DNA of 64,000 nt from Nitrospirota bacterium. GTDB taxonomy: Bacteria > Nitrospirota > JACRHJ01. The stretch spans positions 87,280-151,279 of the forward strand of contig JAJYHX010000001.1 of assembly GCA_021784575.1 (NCBI GenBank), in the 5' to 3' direction. The notes below the pieces were generated by a model. The model worked only from the letters and a program-made list of their open reading frames with translations, was not told the DNA's origin and ran no database searches. Both the position numbers and the translations under genes were made by a program. Shown here one piece after another: positions 50,573 to 59,030 of the stretch (positions within the stretch are counted from its first letter, which is position 1; each line of letters begins with the position of its first letter).

Positions 50573-52771
50573 TTACTCCACGAACGTAACCCTGTTTATC
50601 TCGCGCAGGGTGGTCTCTCCGGCTAATGCCTTTTGAAGCGCGGACTGTCTCAGGGTGCTCATGCCTTCCTCGAGGGCCGCTTTCCTGAGCTCGGAGACGG
50701 GCCGCCTCTCAAGCATCATTTCCTTTATGCGGTCGGAGAGGTCGAGGAATTCCGTTATGGCCTTCCTGCCCTTGTATCCGGTCCCGTTGCACTCCGCGCA
50801 GCCTCTGCCTTCGTAAAATACGATGCCCTTTTTTACCACGTCGTCGTAGTCCAGGCCGGAATCCGCTATAACCTCCCTGGAGAGCTTGACCGGGCGCTTG
50901 CAGCTCTGGCATATCATTCTGACCAGTCTCTGCGCCAGGATGCAGTTAAGAGAGCTGACGAAGTTATAAGGCTCCACGCCCATGTTGGTAAACCGCCCTA
51001 TTACGTCGAAGGCGTTGTTCGCATGGACGGTGGTAAAGACAAGGTGTCCCGTCAGGGCCGCCGCGACCGCTATCTGGGCGGTCTCAGGGTCTCTTATCTC
51101 GCCCACCAGTATCTTGTCCGGGTCGTGTCTGAGTATTGAGCGCAGTCCTCGCGCAAAGGTAAGCCCCTTTTTTTCGTTAACCGGTATCTGCACGACGCCC
51201 GGAAGCTGGTACTCGACAGGGTCTTCAATGGTTATCATCTTGTCTTCGGTTGTGTTTATCTCGCTGATGGCGGCGTAGAGCGTGGTAGTCTTTCCGGATC
51301 CAGTGGGGCCCGTCACCAGCACCATCCCGTAAGGCTCCAGGACGGCCTTTCTGAATCGTTTCAGGTCGTTTTCGGAATAGCCCAGACGGTCGAGCCGAAG
51401 CTCGTGGAGGTCGGCGGTTATCGACTCCTTGTCCAGTATTCTGATAACCACATCCTCTCCGAATATGGACGGCATTATGGATACGCGAAAATCTATCTTT
51501 TTGTCCTTGAGCTTTATCTTGAAACGCCCGTCCTGCGGGATGCGCCGCTCGGCGATGTCGAGCTCGGACATAATCTTTATGCGGGAGATTATGTTAGTCT
51601 GGAAACGCGCGTCGATAGGGTCCATGGCCCGATAGAGCACGCCGTCTATCCTGTATTTTACGATGACGTGCATCTCGTCGGATTCTATATGTATGTCGGA
51701 GGCGCGCTTCTGGAGGGCGGAGAAGATTATAGTGTCCACCAGCTTTATAATCGGGCTTATCTCCTCGCCCAGGCGATCCATGGAAAGCGTTTCTTCGCCT
51801 TCATCGGTCTCCTTGACCAAGTGAAGCTTGAACTCCTCGGTTACTTCCTTCAGCACCCTCTGGGAACCCTCGCTCCTCTTCAGGGCCTCGGCGATGGCCG
51901 CCTTTGTCGCCACGCATATCCCCAGAGGCCGGCCCAGGAGAAGCTCCAGCTCGTCCACCATGATGATATTTGTCGGGTCGGAGACGGCTATGATTAGCCT
52001 TCCTCCCTCCTCTTCGTAGGGCACGAACTGGTAGCGATCCATAAGTTCGTAAGAGATTGTCTCGAAGAAGCGCGGCTCGATGTGGAAATTGAATAGATTT
52101 ATGAACTTGACACCATGCTGGAACGCGAGGCTCCTTGCGAGCTGCTCCTCGGATATTACCCCCGCCTCGAGCAGGACCTGCCCCACCCGCTTATCGATAT
52201 TTTTTGCGGCCCCCAGGACGTTTTCTATTTCCGCCGGGCTTGCATACCCCTTGGAGGTAATGACATCGCCTATCCGCTGCTTGCCTACCATCCTGGATAT
52301 TTTTACAATCTCCCGGTCTTCGGCCTCAAGACGCTCCTTGCGTTCGCTCAAGGCGCGCCTTACAGCGCCGAGGAGGCTTTCCCTGTTGAAAGGCTTGGGT
52401 ATATAGCCTACCGCGCCCATTTTTATCGAGTCCGCCGCAGTTGTCTCGCTTCCGCGGCCCGTTATGATTATTACCGCCGTATCAGAGCGCAGTTTCTTTA
52501 TTTCCTTAAGCACATCCAGGCCGTTCATGCCGGGCATCATGTAATCGAGCAGGACAAGGTCGGGAGATGCCTCTTTCACTTTTTCAAGGGCGTCGATGCC
52601 GTTAGAGGCGGAAAGGACGGAGAAACCGCTCGATGTAAGTATTTTGGAAATCAACGCGAGCAGATCGCGCTCATCGTCTACGACGAGAATGGATGCCTTC
52701 TCGTCCGCCGTGTCCGGCGCCGGCTCAACGGACGCGCTTTTTTCTTCGTAGGTTTTAAGGTTATCTTCCAT
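50573..52771 (-). CDS. Receiver-domain/GspE-type secretion ATPase fusion
   Basis: 732 residues. An N-terminal receiver domain (about 27-145) has every key residue: D32-D33, phospho-acceptor D76 (LLDYMMPG), T104, K126. Then comes an MshEN/GspE N-terminal domain (about 165-300). The ATPase core has Walker A GPTGSGKT (488-495), Asp box, Walker B and the zinc tetracysteine CQSCKRP...CAECNGTGYKGR. It powers pseudopilus assembly. A receiver fused to a GspE ATPase is unusual and implies phosphorylation control of secretion. It lies 17 nt after the GspF gene. Confidence 0.93.
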   Translation of the reverse strand: MEDNLKTYEEKSASVEPAPDTADEKASILVVDDERDLLALISKILTSSGFSVLSASNGIDALEKVKEASPDLVLLDYMMPGMNGLDVLKEIKKLRSDTAVIIITGRGSETTAADSIKMGAVGYIPKPFNRESLLGAVRRALSERKERLEAEDREIVKISRMVGKQRIGDVITSKGYASPAEIENVLGAAKNIDKRVGQVLLEAGVISEEQLARSLAFQHGVKFINLFNFHIEPRFFETISYELMDRYQFVPYEEEGGRLIIAVSDPTNIIMVDELELLLGRPLGICVATKAAIAEALKRSEGSQRVLKEVTEEFKLHLVKETDEGEETLSMDRLGEEISPIIKLVDTIIFSALQKRASDIHIESDEMHVIVKYRIDGVLYRAMDPIDARFQTNIISRIKIMSELDIAERRIPQDGRFKIKLKDKKIDFRVSIMPSIFGEDVVIRILDKESITADLHELRLDRLGYSENDLKRFRKAVLEPYGMVLVTGPTGSGKTTTLYAAISEINTTEDKMITIEDPVEYQLPGVVQIPVNEKKGLTFARGLRSILRHDPDKILVGEIRDPETAQIAVAAALTGHLVFTTVHANNAFDVIGRFTNMGVEPYNFVSSLNCILAQRLVRMICQSCKRPVKLSREVIADSGLDYDDVVKKGIVFYEGRGCAECNGTGYKGRKAITEFLDLSDRIKEMMLERRPVSELRKAALEEGMSTLRQSALQKALAGETTLREINRVTFVE

Positions 52772-52788
52772 GTTGGTCCGATATGTTT

Positions 52789-53994
52789 TTAGTGGATTGT
52801 CCCGGCCAGATCGAATATCGGCAGGTACATTACTATAACTATGGTGCCCACAACGACGCCCATGGAAAGCATTATAATCGGTTCGATAAGGTTGGTCATT
52901 CTCTGAACCTTGACGTTTACCTCGTCTTCATAAAAAGTCGAAATATTGTCCAGCATGTTTTCGAGAGCGCCCGTTGTCTCCCCCACCTCTATCATCCTGA
53001 TTGTCATGACGGGCATTATCTTGGTCTCCTCAAGCGACGCGGCCAGGCTTATTCCCTCCCGCACCCTCTCCTGGGCATACCTGAGTTTTTCTGATATATC
53101 ACGGTTCGTAATGGATTTCGAGACCATCTCCAGGGCCTGGAGCATCGGGATGCCGCCGGAGAGAATCGTCGCCAATGTTCGGGTCATGGTGCTGATAATA
53201 TATCCCCTGATGGTATCGCCGAGAAGCGGGAGTTTCAGGAGGTAGGAATCCGTTTTAAGTCTGCCGGCGTCGGTCCTGTACCATGCCCGAAATGCAAAGA
53301 TCAGGGCGGCGCCCAGGGCTATGAAAAACAATATATATGTTTTAAGGAAACCCGTGATGTTCATCAGTATTATCGTCGGCATGGGCAATTTAGACTGTGT
53401 ATTCGCATAAATCTGGGTGAAGGAAGGCACGACATATGTAAGAAGGAATATAAGGAGCAGCGCCGTTACACCAACGAGGAATATCGGATAGGTTACCGCA
53501 GTCTTCAGCTTCCTCGTCACATCGAGCAGTTTTTTCTGATATATTATAAAGCGTTCGAGCACCTCGGCCAGATTGCCCGTCCGTTCGCCCGCACTAAGAG
53601 AGTTGCAGTAAAGCTCCGGGAATAATCTGGGATGCCTGGCCATGGAGTCGGATAAGGCCTTGCCGCCCTGTATTTCCGTTTTTACGTCCACAAGGGCGTC
53701 CTTGAACGCCGGGAGTGGTGTCCTGTCCGCCAGGATGTCAAGGGACTGGACTATGGGCAGCCCCGCCCGGATGAGCACCAGCATCTCCTGGTTGAATACC
53801 AGGAAGTCCTCGGTCTTCAGGCGTTTCTTGAAGAAATCCGCTCCCAGCCCGATGGCGCGGCGTTTTACGAGATGGAGCACGAGATAGCCCTTATCTTCCA
53901 GCTCCTTCCTAAGCGCCTCCGGGCTTTCGGCTTCCGTCTCTTTTACGAAAACGCTTCCGTCTTCTCTCCCGGCCTTGTAAACAAAAACTGGCAT
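52789..53994 (-). CDS. GspF/PilC inner-membrane platform protein
   Basis: 401 residues, standard length. N-terminal cytoplasmic region, then two GspF domains (about 65-190 and 270-395) with three membrane segments. NQEMLVLIRAGLPIVQSLDIL and SAGERTGNLAEVLERFIIY, and the mirror IRMIEVGETTGALENMLDNIS, are signatures. It is the first gene of the operon and has the promoter at 54046-54075. Confidence 0.95.
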   Translation of the reverse strand: MPVFVYKAGREDGSVFVKETEAESPEALRKELEDKGYLVLHLVKRRAIGLGADFFKKRLKTEDFLVFNQEMLVLIRAGLPIVQSLDILADRTPLPAFKDALVDVKTEIQGGKALSDSMARHPRLFPELYCNSLSAGERTGNLAEVLERFIIYQKKLLDVTRKLKTAVTYPIFLVGVTALLLIFLLTYVVPSFTQIYANTQSKLPMPTIILMNITGFLKTYILFFIALGAALIFAFRAWYRTDAGRLKTDSYLLKLPLLGDTIRGYIISTMTRTLATILSGGIPMLQALEMVSKSITNRDISEKLRYAQERVREGISLAASLEETKIMPVMTIRMIEVGETTGALENMLDNISTFYEDEVNVKVQRMTNLIEPIIMLSMGVVVGTIVIVMYLPIFDLAGTIH

Positions 53995-54045
53995 CGATAC
54001 CTTTCAGAGCGCGGCATTTGCTCATAAGAGCTTTTCCGCTCCTAA

Positions 54046-54075
54046 ATTATATATTAACCCCCGGTTTTTATTCAA
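54046..54075 (-). promoter_or_regulatory. Promoter of the secretion operon
   Basis: Minus strand TTGAAT (54070-54075), 18-nt spacer, TATAAT (54046-54051), with a leader of about 45 nt to the GspF ATG. An A/T-rich stretch (54100-54130) could be an UP element. A GG...GC pair further upstream has 11 rather than 10 intervening bases, so I do not call sigma-54 here. Confidence 0.65.
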
Positions 54076-54238
54076 GCTAAATTTCGCAAAAATGCGCACC
54101 AGGATTCCTTTGAATTCCTTAAAAAATTTTAACTTGGAGCGCCGCGGGAAAGGGTGGTGAGCGTAAACGAGCTAACCCCGCCGACAAAGAAGCAAACGCG
54201 CAAACCATTCCCGCAGCCGATTGCCTGAAAAAGACGGG

Positions 54239-54445
54239 TTATTTTTTTGAAAGGGTGTTTATCTCGTCAACCACCTTCTGGGGGTCGAGATTGTGCATCA
54301 GCGAGCCAAAGCCTATCGACTCCATGTTTATGCCGGGGCAGGTGAAGCACCCGTTTCCGAAATGCTTTTCGATAACCTTTCTGATTTCCGGGTCCGCTTT
54401 GATGGCTTCGCCAATTATCGTATCCTTGTCAACTTTTATTGACAT
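54239..54445 (-). CDS. DUF1858 domain protein
   Basis: 68 residues: IKVDKDTIIGEAIKADPEIRKVIEKHFGNGCFTCPGINMESIGFGSLMHNLDPQKVVDEINTL. CFTCPG with the following helices is the DUF1858 signature, a small Cys-pair protein of possible redox or Fe-S role found in many anaerobes. AGGAGGT precedes the ATG. Single gene. Confidence 0.88.
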   Translation of the reverse strand: MSIKVDKDTIIGEAIKADPEIRKVIEKHFGNGCFTCPGINMESIGFGSLMHNLDPQKVVDEINTLSKK

Positions 54446-54539
54446 GCGCCAGACCTCCTGCGTTAGTTGAATCCTTGTTATTATTATACATTAAGATTCA
54501 TTATGGGACGTCGTTTTTTTTATGAAATTAATAATGCTA

Positions 54540-54568
54540 TTGACATTTTAATTTTTGAATAGTATTTT
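54540..54568 (+). promoter_or_regulatory. Promoter of the triheme cytochrome gene
   Basis: TTGACA (54540-54545), 17-nt spacer, TATTTT (54563-54568), in a notably AT-rich intergenic stretch. Leader of about 85 nt with AAAGGAGGTG as Shine-Dalgarno. Confidence 0.65.
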
Positions 54569-54660
54569 TATTTAATCGTCAACCTTATTAGCGTTCAAGC
54601 CGTCTAATGCTGCGAGGTATTTCTTCCTCAAGGCTCTTCAAAAAGAAAGGAGGTGAAAAA

Positions 54661-54990
54661 ATGAAGAAACTGCTTATACTTACGATGGCGGCTGTCATAG
54701 CCCTCGCAGTCGCGGGCGTCGTCTTTGCCGCTCCCCCGGATTTCCAGCTTAAGAGCACCGGCAGTGAAGGTCCGGTCACCTATTCCCATTCCTTCCATCT
54801 GAAGCAGAAGATAAACGGGAAGCAGATAACCTGCAAGAACTGCCATATGAAGCTCTTCCACATGCAGAAGGGAGCCGACAAGATCACGATGGCGGGTATC
54901 AAGGCGGGCAAGTTCTGCGGCGCGTGCCATAATGGCAAGATAGCTTTTGGCGTCTCCGCGAAGACCTGCAACAAGTGTCATAAGAAGTAG
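54661..54990 (+). CDS. Periplasmic triheme c7-type cytochrome
   Basis: 109 residues. Signal peptide (cleavage near VFA/APPDF), then three haem-c motifs: CKNCH (58-62), CGACH (86-90), CNKCH (103-107). YSHSFHLKQK supplies distal His ligands, as in the c(7)-type triheme family of metal-reducing bacteria. It is a soluble periplasmic electron carrier. AGGAGGTG 6 nt before the ATG fixes the start; strong terminator at 55010-55037. Confidence 0.93.
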   Translation: MKKLLILTMAAVIALAVAGVVFAAPPDFQLKSTGSEGPVTYSHSFHLKQKINGKQITCKNCHMKLFHMQKGADKITMAGIKAGKFCGACHNGKIAFGVSAKTCNKCHKK

Positions 54991-55009
54991 TTATCGGTTT
55001 TTTTAAGGC

Positions 55010-55037
55010 AAAGGCCGCCGGAGATACGGCGGCCTTT
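55010..55037 (+). terminator. Intrinsic terminator after the cytochrome gene
   Basis: AAAGGCCGCC (55010-55019) pairs with GGCGGCCTTT (55028-55037), followed by GTTTT. The sequence is nearly symmetric, so it may also stop the convergent HD-GYP gene. Confidence 0.8.
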
Positions 55038-55079
55038 GTTTTATAATGCCATGTCCGGGTTTTTCCGGGCGCCTGGTTT

Positions 55080-56396
55080 CTATTCCATGATGTCTTCTTT
55101 TTTTAAATTCGCGCTAAAGACATCGACGACAGCCGGGTCAAACTGTGTTCCGGAGTTGGCTTTAAGCTCGGCCACGGCCTCCTCGAAGCTCTTTGCCGGC
55201 TGGTAAGACTTGGTGCTGATCATTGCGTCGAATGCTTCCGCCACGCCGATTATCCTCGCGCCGAGCGGTATTTCAGTCCCGGCTATGCCCCTGGGGTAGC
55301 CGTTGCCGTCGTAGCGCTCGTGGTGGGAGAGCACGAGGGATGCAGTCGGCCCCCAGATGCTGATGGTCTTTATCATGTCGTAGCCGAGCGCGGGATGAAG
55401 CTCGAAATTCTTAAAGGCCCAGTTCTCGTCTTTGTCGAACTTCAAAAGCCCGACGTCGTGCAGGAGCGCTCCGAAGTAAACCTTTTTCTGCTCGTCCTCG
55501 CTAAGCCCCATGCCCTTGGCAAGCTTCACGGAATATCTGGCGACGCGCCTTGCGTGTCCTTTCTTTTCAGGGATGTGATAGTCCATCGCGGAGAGAAGTA
55601 TCTCGGTTACCTGTATAAAATCGCTGTGCGAGGACTCGTTGGATTTCGTCCGGTAAATGGACAGGGCGGCGTGGTCTGCCAATGAGAATAAAATCTTCGT
55701 GTCCTGTTCGGAGAACTCTTCGCCGTCCTTTTTGTTCAGGACCTCCAGTATGCCGATGTTTTTGCCGTCAAGCTTGAGGGGGACGCATAGTATGGAGCGG
55801 GTCCTGAACCCCGTCTCGTTATCGTAATTGCCGGAAAAGCGCGGGTCGGAGCGCACATCGTTCACAAGGACCGGCGTCCCCTCCTGCGCCACCCAGCCGG
55901 TTATGCCCTCGCCTATTTTCACCTGTCTGCCATTCAGTGGGCCGGAGCCTATGCCAAAGAGATGCGCAAACCTGAGGGCGCCCGCGTCGTCGTAGAGGAG
56001 TATGGAGCTTGCCTCGGCGTTTAAGAGCTTCGCCGCAGAGTTTGCGATGGAATCGAGCAGGACATCTACATAAAAACCCTCCCTGAAGCCCTTGGTGAAG
56101 TCAAGCAGGGTGTCCATCCTGGTATTGAGTTTTTTAAGGGTGTTTATGGACTCGCCTGCGGCCCGGTTTGTGAGAACCAGCCCCATTACGGAAAGGAATA
56201 TTGTCAGGAAGAGAAGGACGCCTATCATCCAGTTGAGGCCGAGACCGCCTTTCTCCTGCATCCTGGGCGAGATGTATGACAGGTAGAGGTATGTCATAAC
56301 GGCAAGCGGGATAATGGAGGCGACGAAATAGGAGAGCTTCAGTTTGTTGCTGATTCCGGCCCCGGCGGACTGCTGTTCCTTGGAATGGCGCGGCAT
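55080..56396 (-). CDS. Membrane GAF/HD-GYP phosphodiesterase
   Basis: 438 residues. Two membrane segments (about 22-42 and 55-78), GAF domain (about 110-255) and HD-GYP domain (about 260-430). Metal-site residues are visible at HARRVARYSV, LLHDVGLL and the signature HHERYDGNGYP. HD-GYP proteins hydrolyse cyclic di-GMP. AAAGGGGG lies before the ATG, and a promoter lies at 56432-56461. It may set motility or secretion levels. Confidence 0.92.
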   Translation of the reverse strand: MPRHSKEQQSAGAGISNKLKLSYFVASIIPLAVMTYLYLSYISPRMQEKGGLGLNWMIGVLLFLTIFLSVMGLVLTNRAAGESINTLKKLNTRMDTLLDFTKGFREGFYVDVLLDSIANSAAKLLNAEASSILLYDDAGALRFAHLFGIGSGPLNGRQVKIGEGITGWVAQEGTPVLVNDVRSDPRFSGNYDNETGFRTRSILCVPLKLDGKNIGILEVLNKKDGEEFSEQDTKILFSLADHAALSIYRTKSNESSHSDFIQVTEILLSAMDYHIPEKKGHARRVARYSVKLAKGMGLSEDEQKKVYFGALLHDVGLLKFDKDENWAFKNFELHPALGYDMIKTISIWGPTASLVLSHHERYDGNGYPRGIAGTEIPLGARIIGVAEAFDAMISTKSYQPAKSFEEAVAELKANSGTQFDPAVVDVFSANLKKEDIME

Positions 56397-56431
56397 ATGT
56401 TCCCCCTTTCGACAGAACGGACCTTAACGCC

Positions 56432-56461
56432 ATTATCCGACAAACCCGGTCATCTTGTCAA
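56432..56461 (-). promoter_or_regulatory. Promoter of the HD-GYP gene
   Basis: Minus strand TTGACA (56456-56461), 18-nt spacer, GATAAT (56432-56437). Confidence 0.6.
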
Positions 56462-56515
56462 TGGGAGAAAGGGGTCGTGAATCAACCATTGGGAAGCCGG
56501 CAGGCGTAAAAGATT

Positions 56516-57763
56516 TTAGATCTTGCCGGCCCTTGGCGCCTGATGCATGGCCCCGCTAATTAAGGCCTGGAATTCCGGAGAGCTGCGGATGGGGTCGAAG
56601 TCATGGTCTTTCTCCGCCTGGGCCAGGACCACTTTGTTTAGCTGGGACGCCCTCTTGAGGGCGTTCACGGAGGATTTTGCGTCGCCGGAACCGGCAAACG
56701 CGCAGGCCTTGTTGTAATTCGCCGTGAAGTTCTTTTTGTCGTATCTCAGAACTTCATCAAAACACACAAGGGCCTCCTTCTCCCTGCCAAGCGAGATAAG
56801 GACGCTCCCCTTGTTGTTCAGGGCGTCAATATTAACCGGATCGAGACGAAGGACGCGCTCAAAATCCTCAAGGGCCGCCTCATACCTTTCGAGCCTCGCA
56901 AGAGATATGCCGCGGTCGAAATATATCAGGGGGTCGTCGGGGTTCCTTTTTGCCTCCCTGTCGTAAATCTTTACCGCCTCATCGTCCGCGCCCATGTCCC
57001 CCAATATGTTTGCCTTTTCGAGGGCGGCCCCGGGAAAGGCCGGGTCGAGCTCGAGTGCGCGGTCAAGCGCCATGACCGCATCTTCCCGGTGCCCCAGCCT
57101 TTCAAGCATCAATGCGGCGTTGTAGGACAGTCCGGCATTATCGGGAGTGGCTACGAGCGCCTTCCGATAGAGTTTGAGCGCATCGGCGTATTGCCCCAGG
57201 CGGCTTAGGGAATAGGCCCTGCCGCCAAGCCAGGACGGCTCGTCGGGGTCGTCCTTCAAGAGTGTCCTGAAAACCGCCTCGGCCTCCTTGAAACGCTCCG
57301 CCCGGTTTAAGGTTATACCCTTGTTGTAGAGCGCGTCTTTCAGGCCGGGATTTATCCTCAGGGCCTCGTCGTAGGCTGCGAGCGCAGCCTCAACCTGGCC
57401 CGTCTCGCCCAGCGAGTCCGCAAGAGAAAGATATACCTCAGCCGATTCCTGGTCGAGCGCAAGGGCCTCGCGGTATACCTTGATGGCGTCCCTGTGGCCG
57501 CCCATTCTGGCCATAAGCAGCCCAAGGTTGTAATAGACCTCGGGAGTTTCACCCTGTATGACCAGCGCCTGCTCGTACAGCGCCGCAGCCTTGTCGTAGT
57601 CCCCGAGCCGTGTCGCGGCTATGGCGGCGGTATTTAACGCCTCAAGGTTATACTGGTCTCTCGCCAGGGCCTTCATGGCATAATCAAAGGCCTTACGGTA
57701 ATCGGAGGCCTTCAACGCCTGCCATGCCGAATCCCTGTAGTATTTGAAATAGCGTCCTTCCAA
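56516..57763 (-). CDS. Tetratricopeptide-repeat protein
   Basis: 415 residues made of about eleven TPR units (for example AAALYEQALVIQGETPEVYYNLGLLMARMGGHRDAIKVYREALAL) with no signal peptide. A cytosolic scaffold is likely. It starts 1 nt after the stop of the next TPR gene upstream, so the two are one operon. Confidence 0.85.
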   Translation of the reverse strand: MEGRYFKYYRDSAWQALKASDYRKAFDYAMKALARDQYNLEALNTAAIAATRLGDYDKAAALYEQALVIQGETPEVYYNLGLLMARMGGHRDAIKVYREALALDQESAEVYLSLADSLGETGQVEAALAAYDEALRINPGLKDALYNKGITLNRAERFKEAEAVFRTLLKDDPDEPSWLGGRAYSLSRLGQYADALKLYRKALVATPDNAGLSYNAALMLERLGHREDAVMALDRALELDPAFPGAALEKANILGDMGADDEAVKIYDREAKRNPDDPLIYFDRGISLARLERYEAALEDFERVLRLDPVNIDALNNKGSVLISLGREKEALVCFDEVLRYDKKNFTANYNKACAFAGSGDAKSSVNALKRASQLNKVVLAQAEKDHDFDPIRSSPEFQALISGAMHQAPRAGKI

Positions 57764-57764
57764 G

Positions 57765-59003
57765 CTATTGCCCGCCCTCTCTCAGCACCCGCTTCAGCCG
57801 GGCTTTCACGTCCTCGGAAGCGGCGCCGTCGGGCGCATAGTAGAGGTACCTGTCGTACGCGCGGGCGGCCTTGTCGTAGTCTCCCGTGTTGGCGTAAGCG
57901 TTGCCCATTATAAAATAAGCCTCGACAAGGTTCGGCTCATACGAGACCGCCTCTCTGGCCTCCGTTACGGCCTGTTCGTAATAGCCCTGCCGCAGGTATA
58001 TCCCGGCAAGGTTGCTGTGCGCGATTGCCATGTCGGGTTTCTGGGCGATGGCTATCTTGAATTCCTGAACCGCGCGCGCGACGGAGCCTCGTTTGTAGAA
58101 CGCGGTGCCGAGGTCAGCATGGGCCTCCGGGTAGTTCTTCCTGAGCTGAACGGCCTTCCTGAAAGAATCTATGCTCTTGTCCAGGTAATCCATGCGTTTT
58201 GCGGAGTCTGTGCTCTCCACGCCGAGCACGCCGTATAGAAGGCCCTTGTAGTAATGCGCCTGCGGGAGCCGTGGATCAAACTTCTCCGCCTGGTCAAGGT
58301 TAGCCATTGCCTTGCCGAACTTTGATTTCTTGTAATACACAAATCCGAGCATGGCATAGGCCTGCGCGTAGTCCGGCCTGAACTCAAGGGCTTTTTTCAG
58401 CTCCTCTATCGCGCCGTTGAACATGTCCTGCCGCGCGTAGGACATGCCAAGACCGAGGTGAGCCTCTTTGTCTTTCGGGTCTTCGTCCAGGGCGCGGAGG
58501 TATTTGTCGATGGCGTCGTCGTATTTTTTCTGCTCGTAGCATATATCCCCAAGACGCGTATTAACCTTAGGGTATGCCGGGTCGATCTCAAGAACGCGCA
58601 TGAAGTTATACTGAGCCTCGTCATATCGCTTGAGGTATATAAGCTCGCGCCCGAGCAGGAACCTTGTCTTCGCATCGTCCTTGTCCATGCCAACAAGGGC
58701 ACGGTATAGTTCCATCGCGCCCAAATGGTCGCCGTCCGCGGATATTTTAGAGGCTTTTTTCATCACCTGAAGATATGCGGCGTAGTCCTTCAGCGTCTTT
58801 TCCATGTCTATCTTCTTTTTCTGAAAACCGGTCTCCCCGCTCGGCATTTTGAGGTATACCATGTCCCCCTGCACCCTGTGGGACAAAACCTCCATCGTGG
58901 AGCCGTTCTTGAAGTAGACCAGATATGCATCGGCGGGTGCGGCGGATATAAAGAGCAGAAGGGCCGCGGGCAGGATAATGGCGGGTAATTTGCGCATCTT
59001 CAT
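57765..59003 (-). CDS. Exported tetratricopeptide-repeat protein
   Basis: 412 residues. Signal peptide (LPAIILPAALLLFISAAPADA), a short beta domain (YLVYFKNGSTMEVLSHRVQGDMVYLKMPSGETGFQKKKIDMEKTL) and then about eight TPR units. The pairing of a small beta domain and TPRs suggests an envelope assembly factor. It is upstream of the cytosolic TPR gene and downstream of metG by 27 nt. Confidence 0.83.
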   Translation of the reverse strand: MKMRKLPAIILPAALLLFISAAPADAYLVYFKNGSTMEVLSHRVQGDMVYLKMPSGETGFQKKKIDMEKTLKDYAAYLQVMKKASKISADGDHLGAMELYRALVGMDKDDAKTRFLLGRELIYLKRYDEAQYNFMRVLEIDPAYPKVNTRLGDICYEQKKYDDAIDKYLRALDEDPKDKEAHLGLGMSYARQDMFNGAIEELKKALEFRPDYAQAYAMLGFVYYKKSKFGKAMANLDQAEKFDPRLPQAHYYKGLLYGVLGVESTDSAKRMDYLDKSIDSFRKAVQLRKNYPEAHADLGTAFYKRGSVARAVQEFKIAIAQKPDMAIAHSNLAGIYLRQGYYEQAVTEAREAVSYEPNLVEAYFIMGNAYANTGDYDKAARAYDRYLYYAPDGAASEDVKARLKRVLREGGQ

Positions 59004-59030
59004 ACATTTACCCTTGGTGGCTTTTTTCGT

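Noticed and set aside
54080-54100. Sigma-54-like GG...GC pair upstream of the secretion operon
   Set aside because: CTGGTGCGCATTTTTGC has 11 bases between GG and GC instead of 10, and a good sigma-70 promoter lies downstream.
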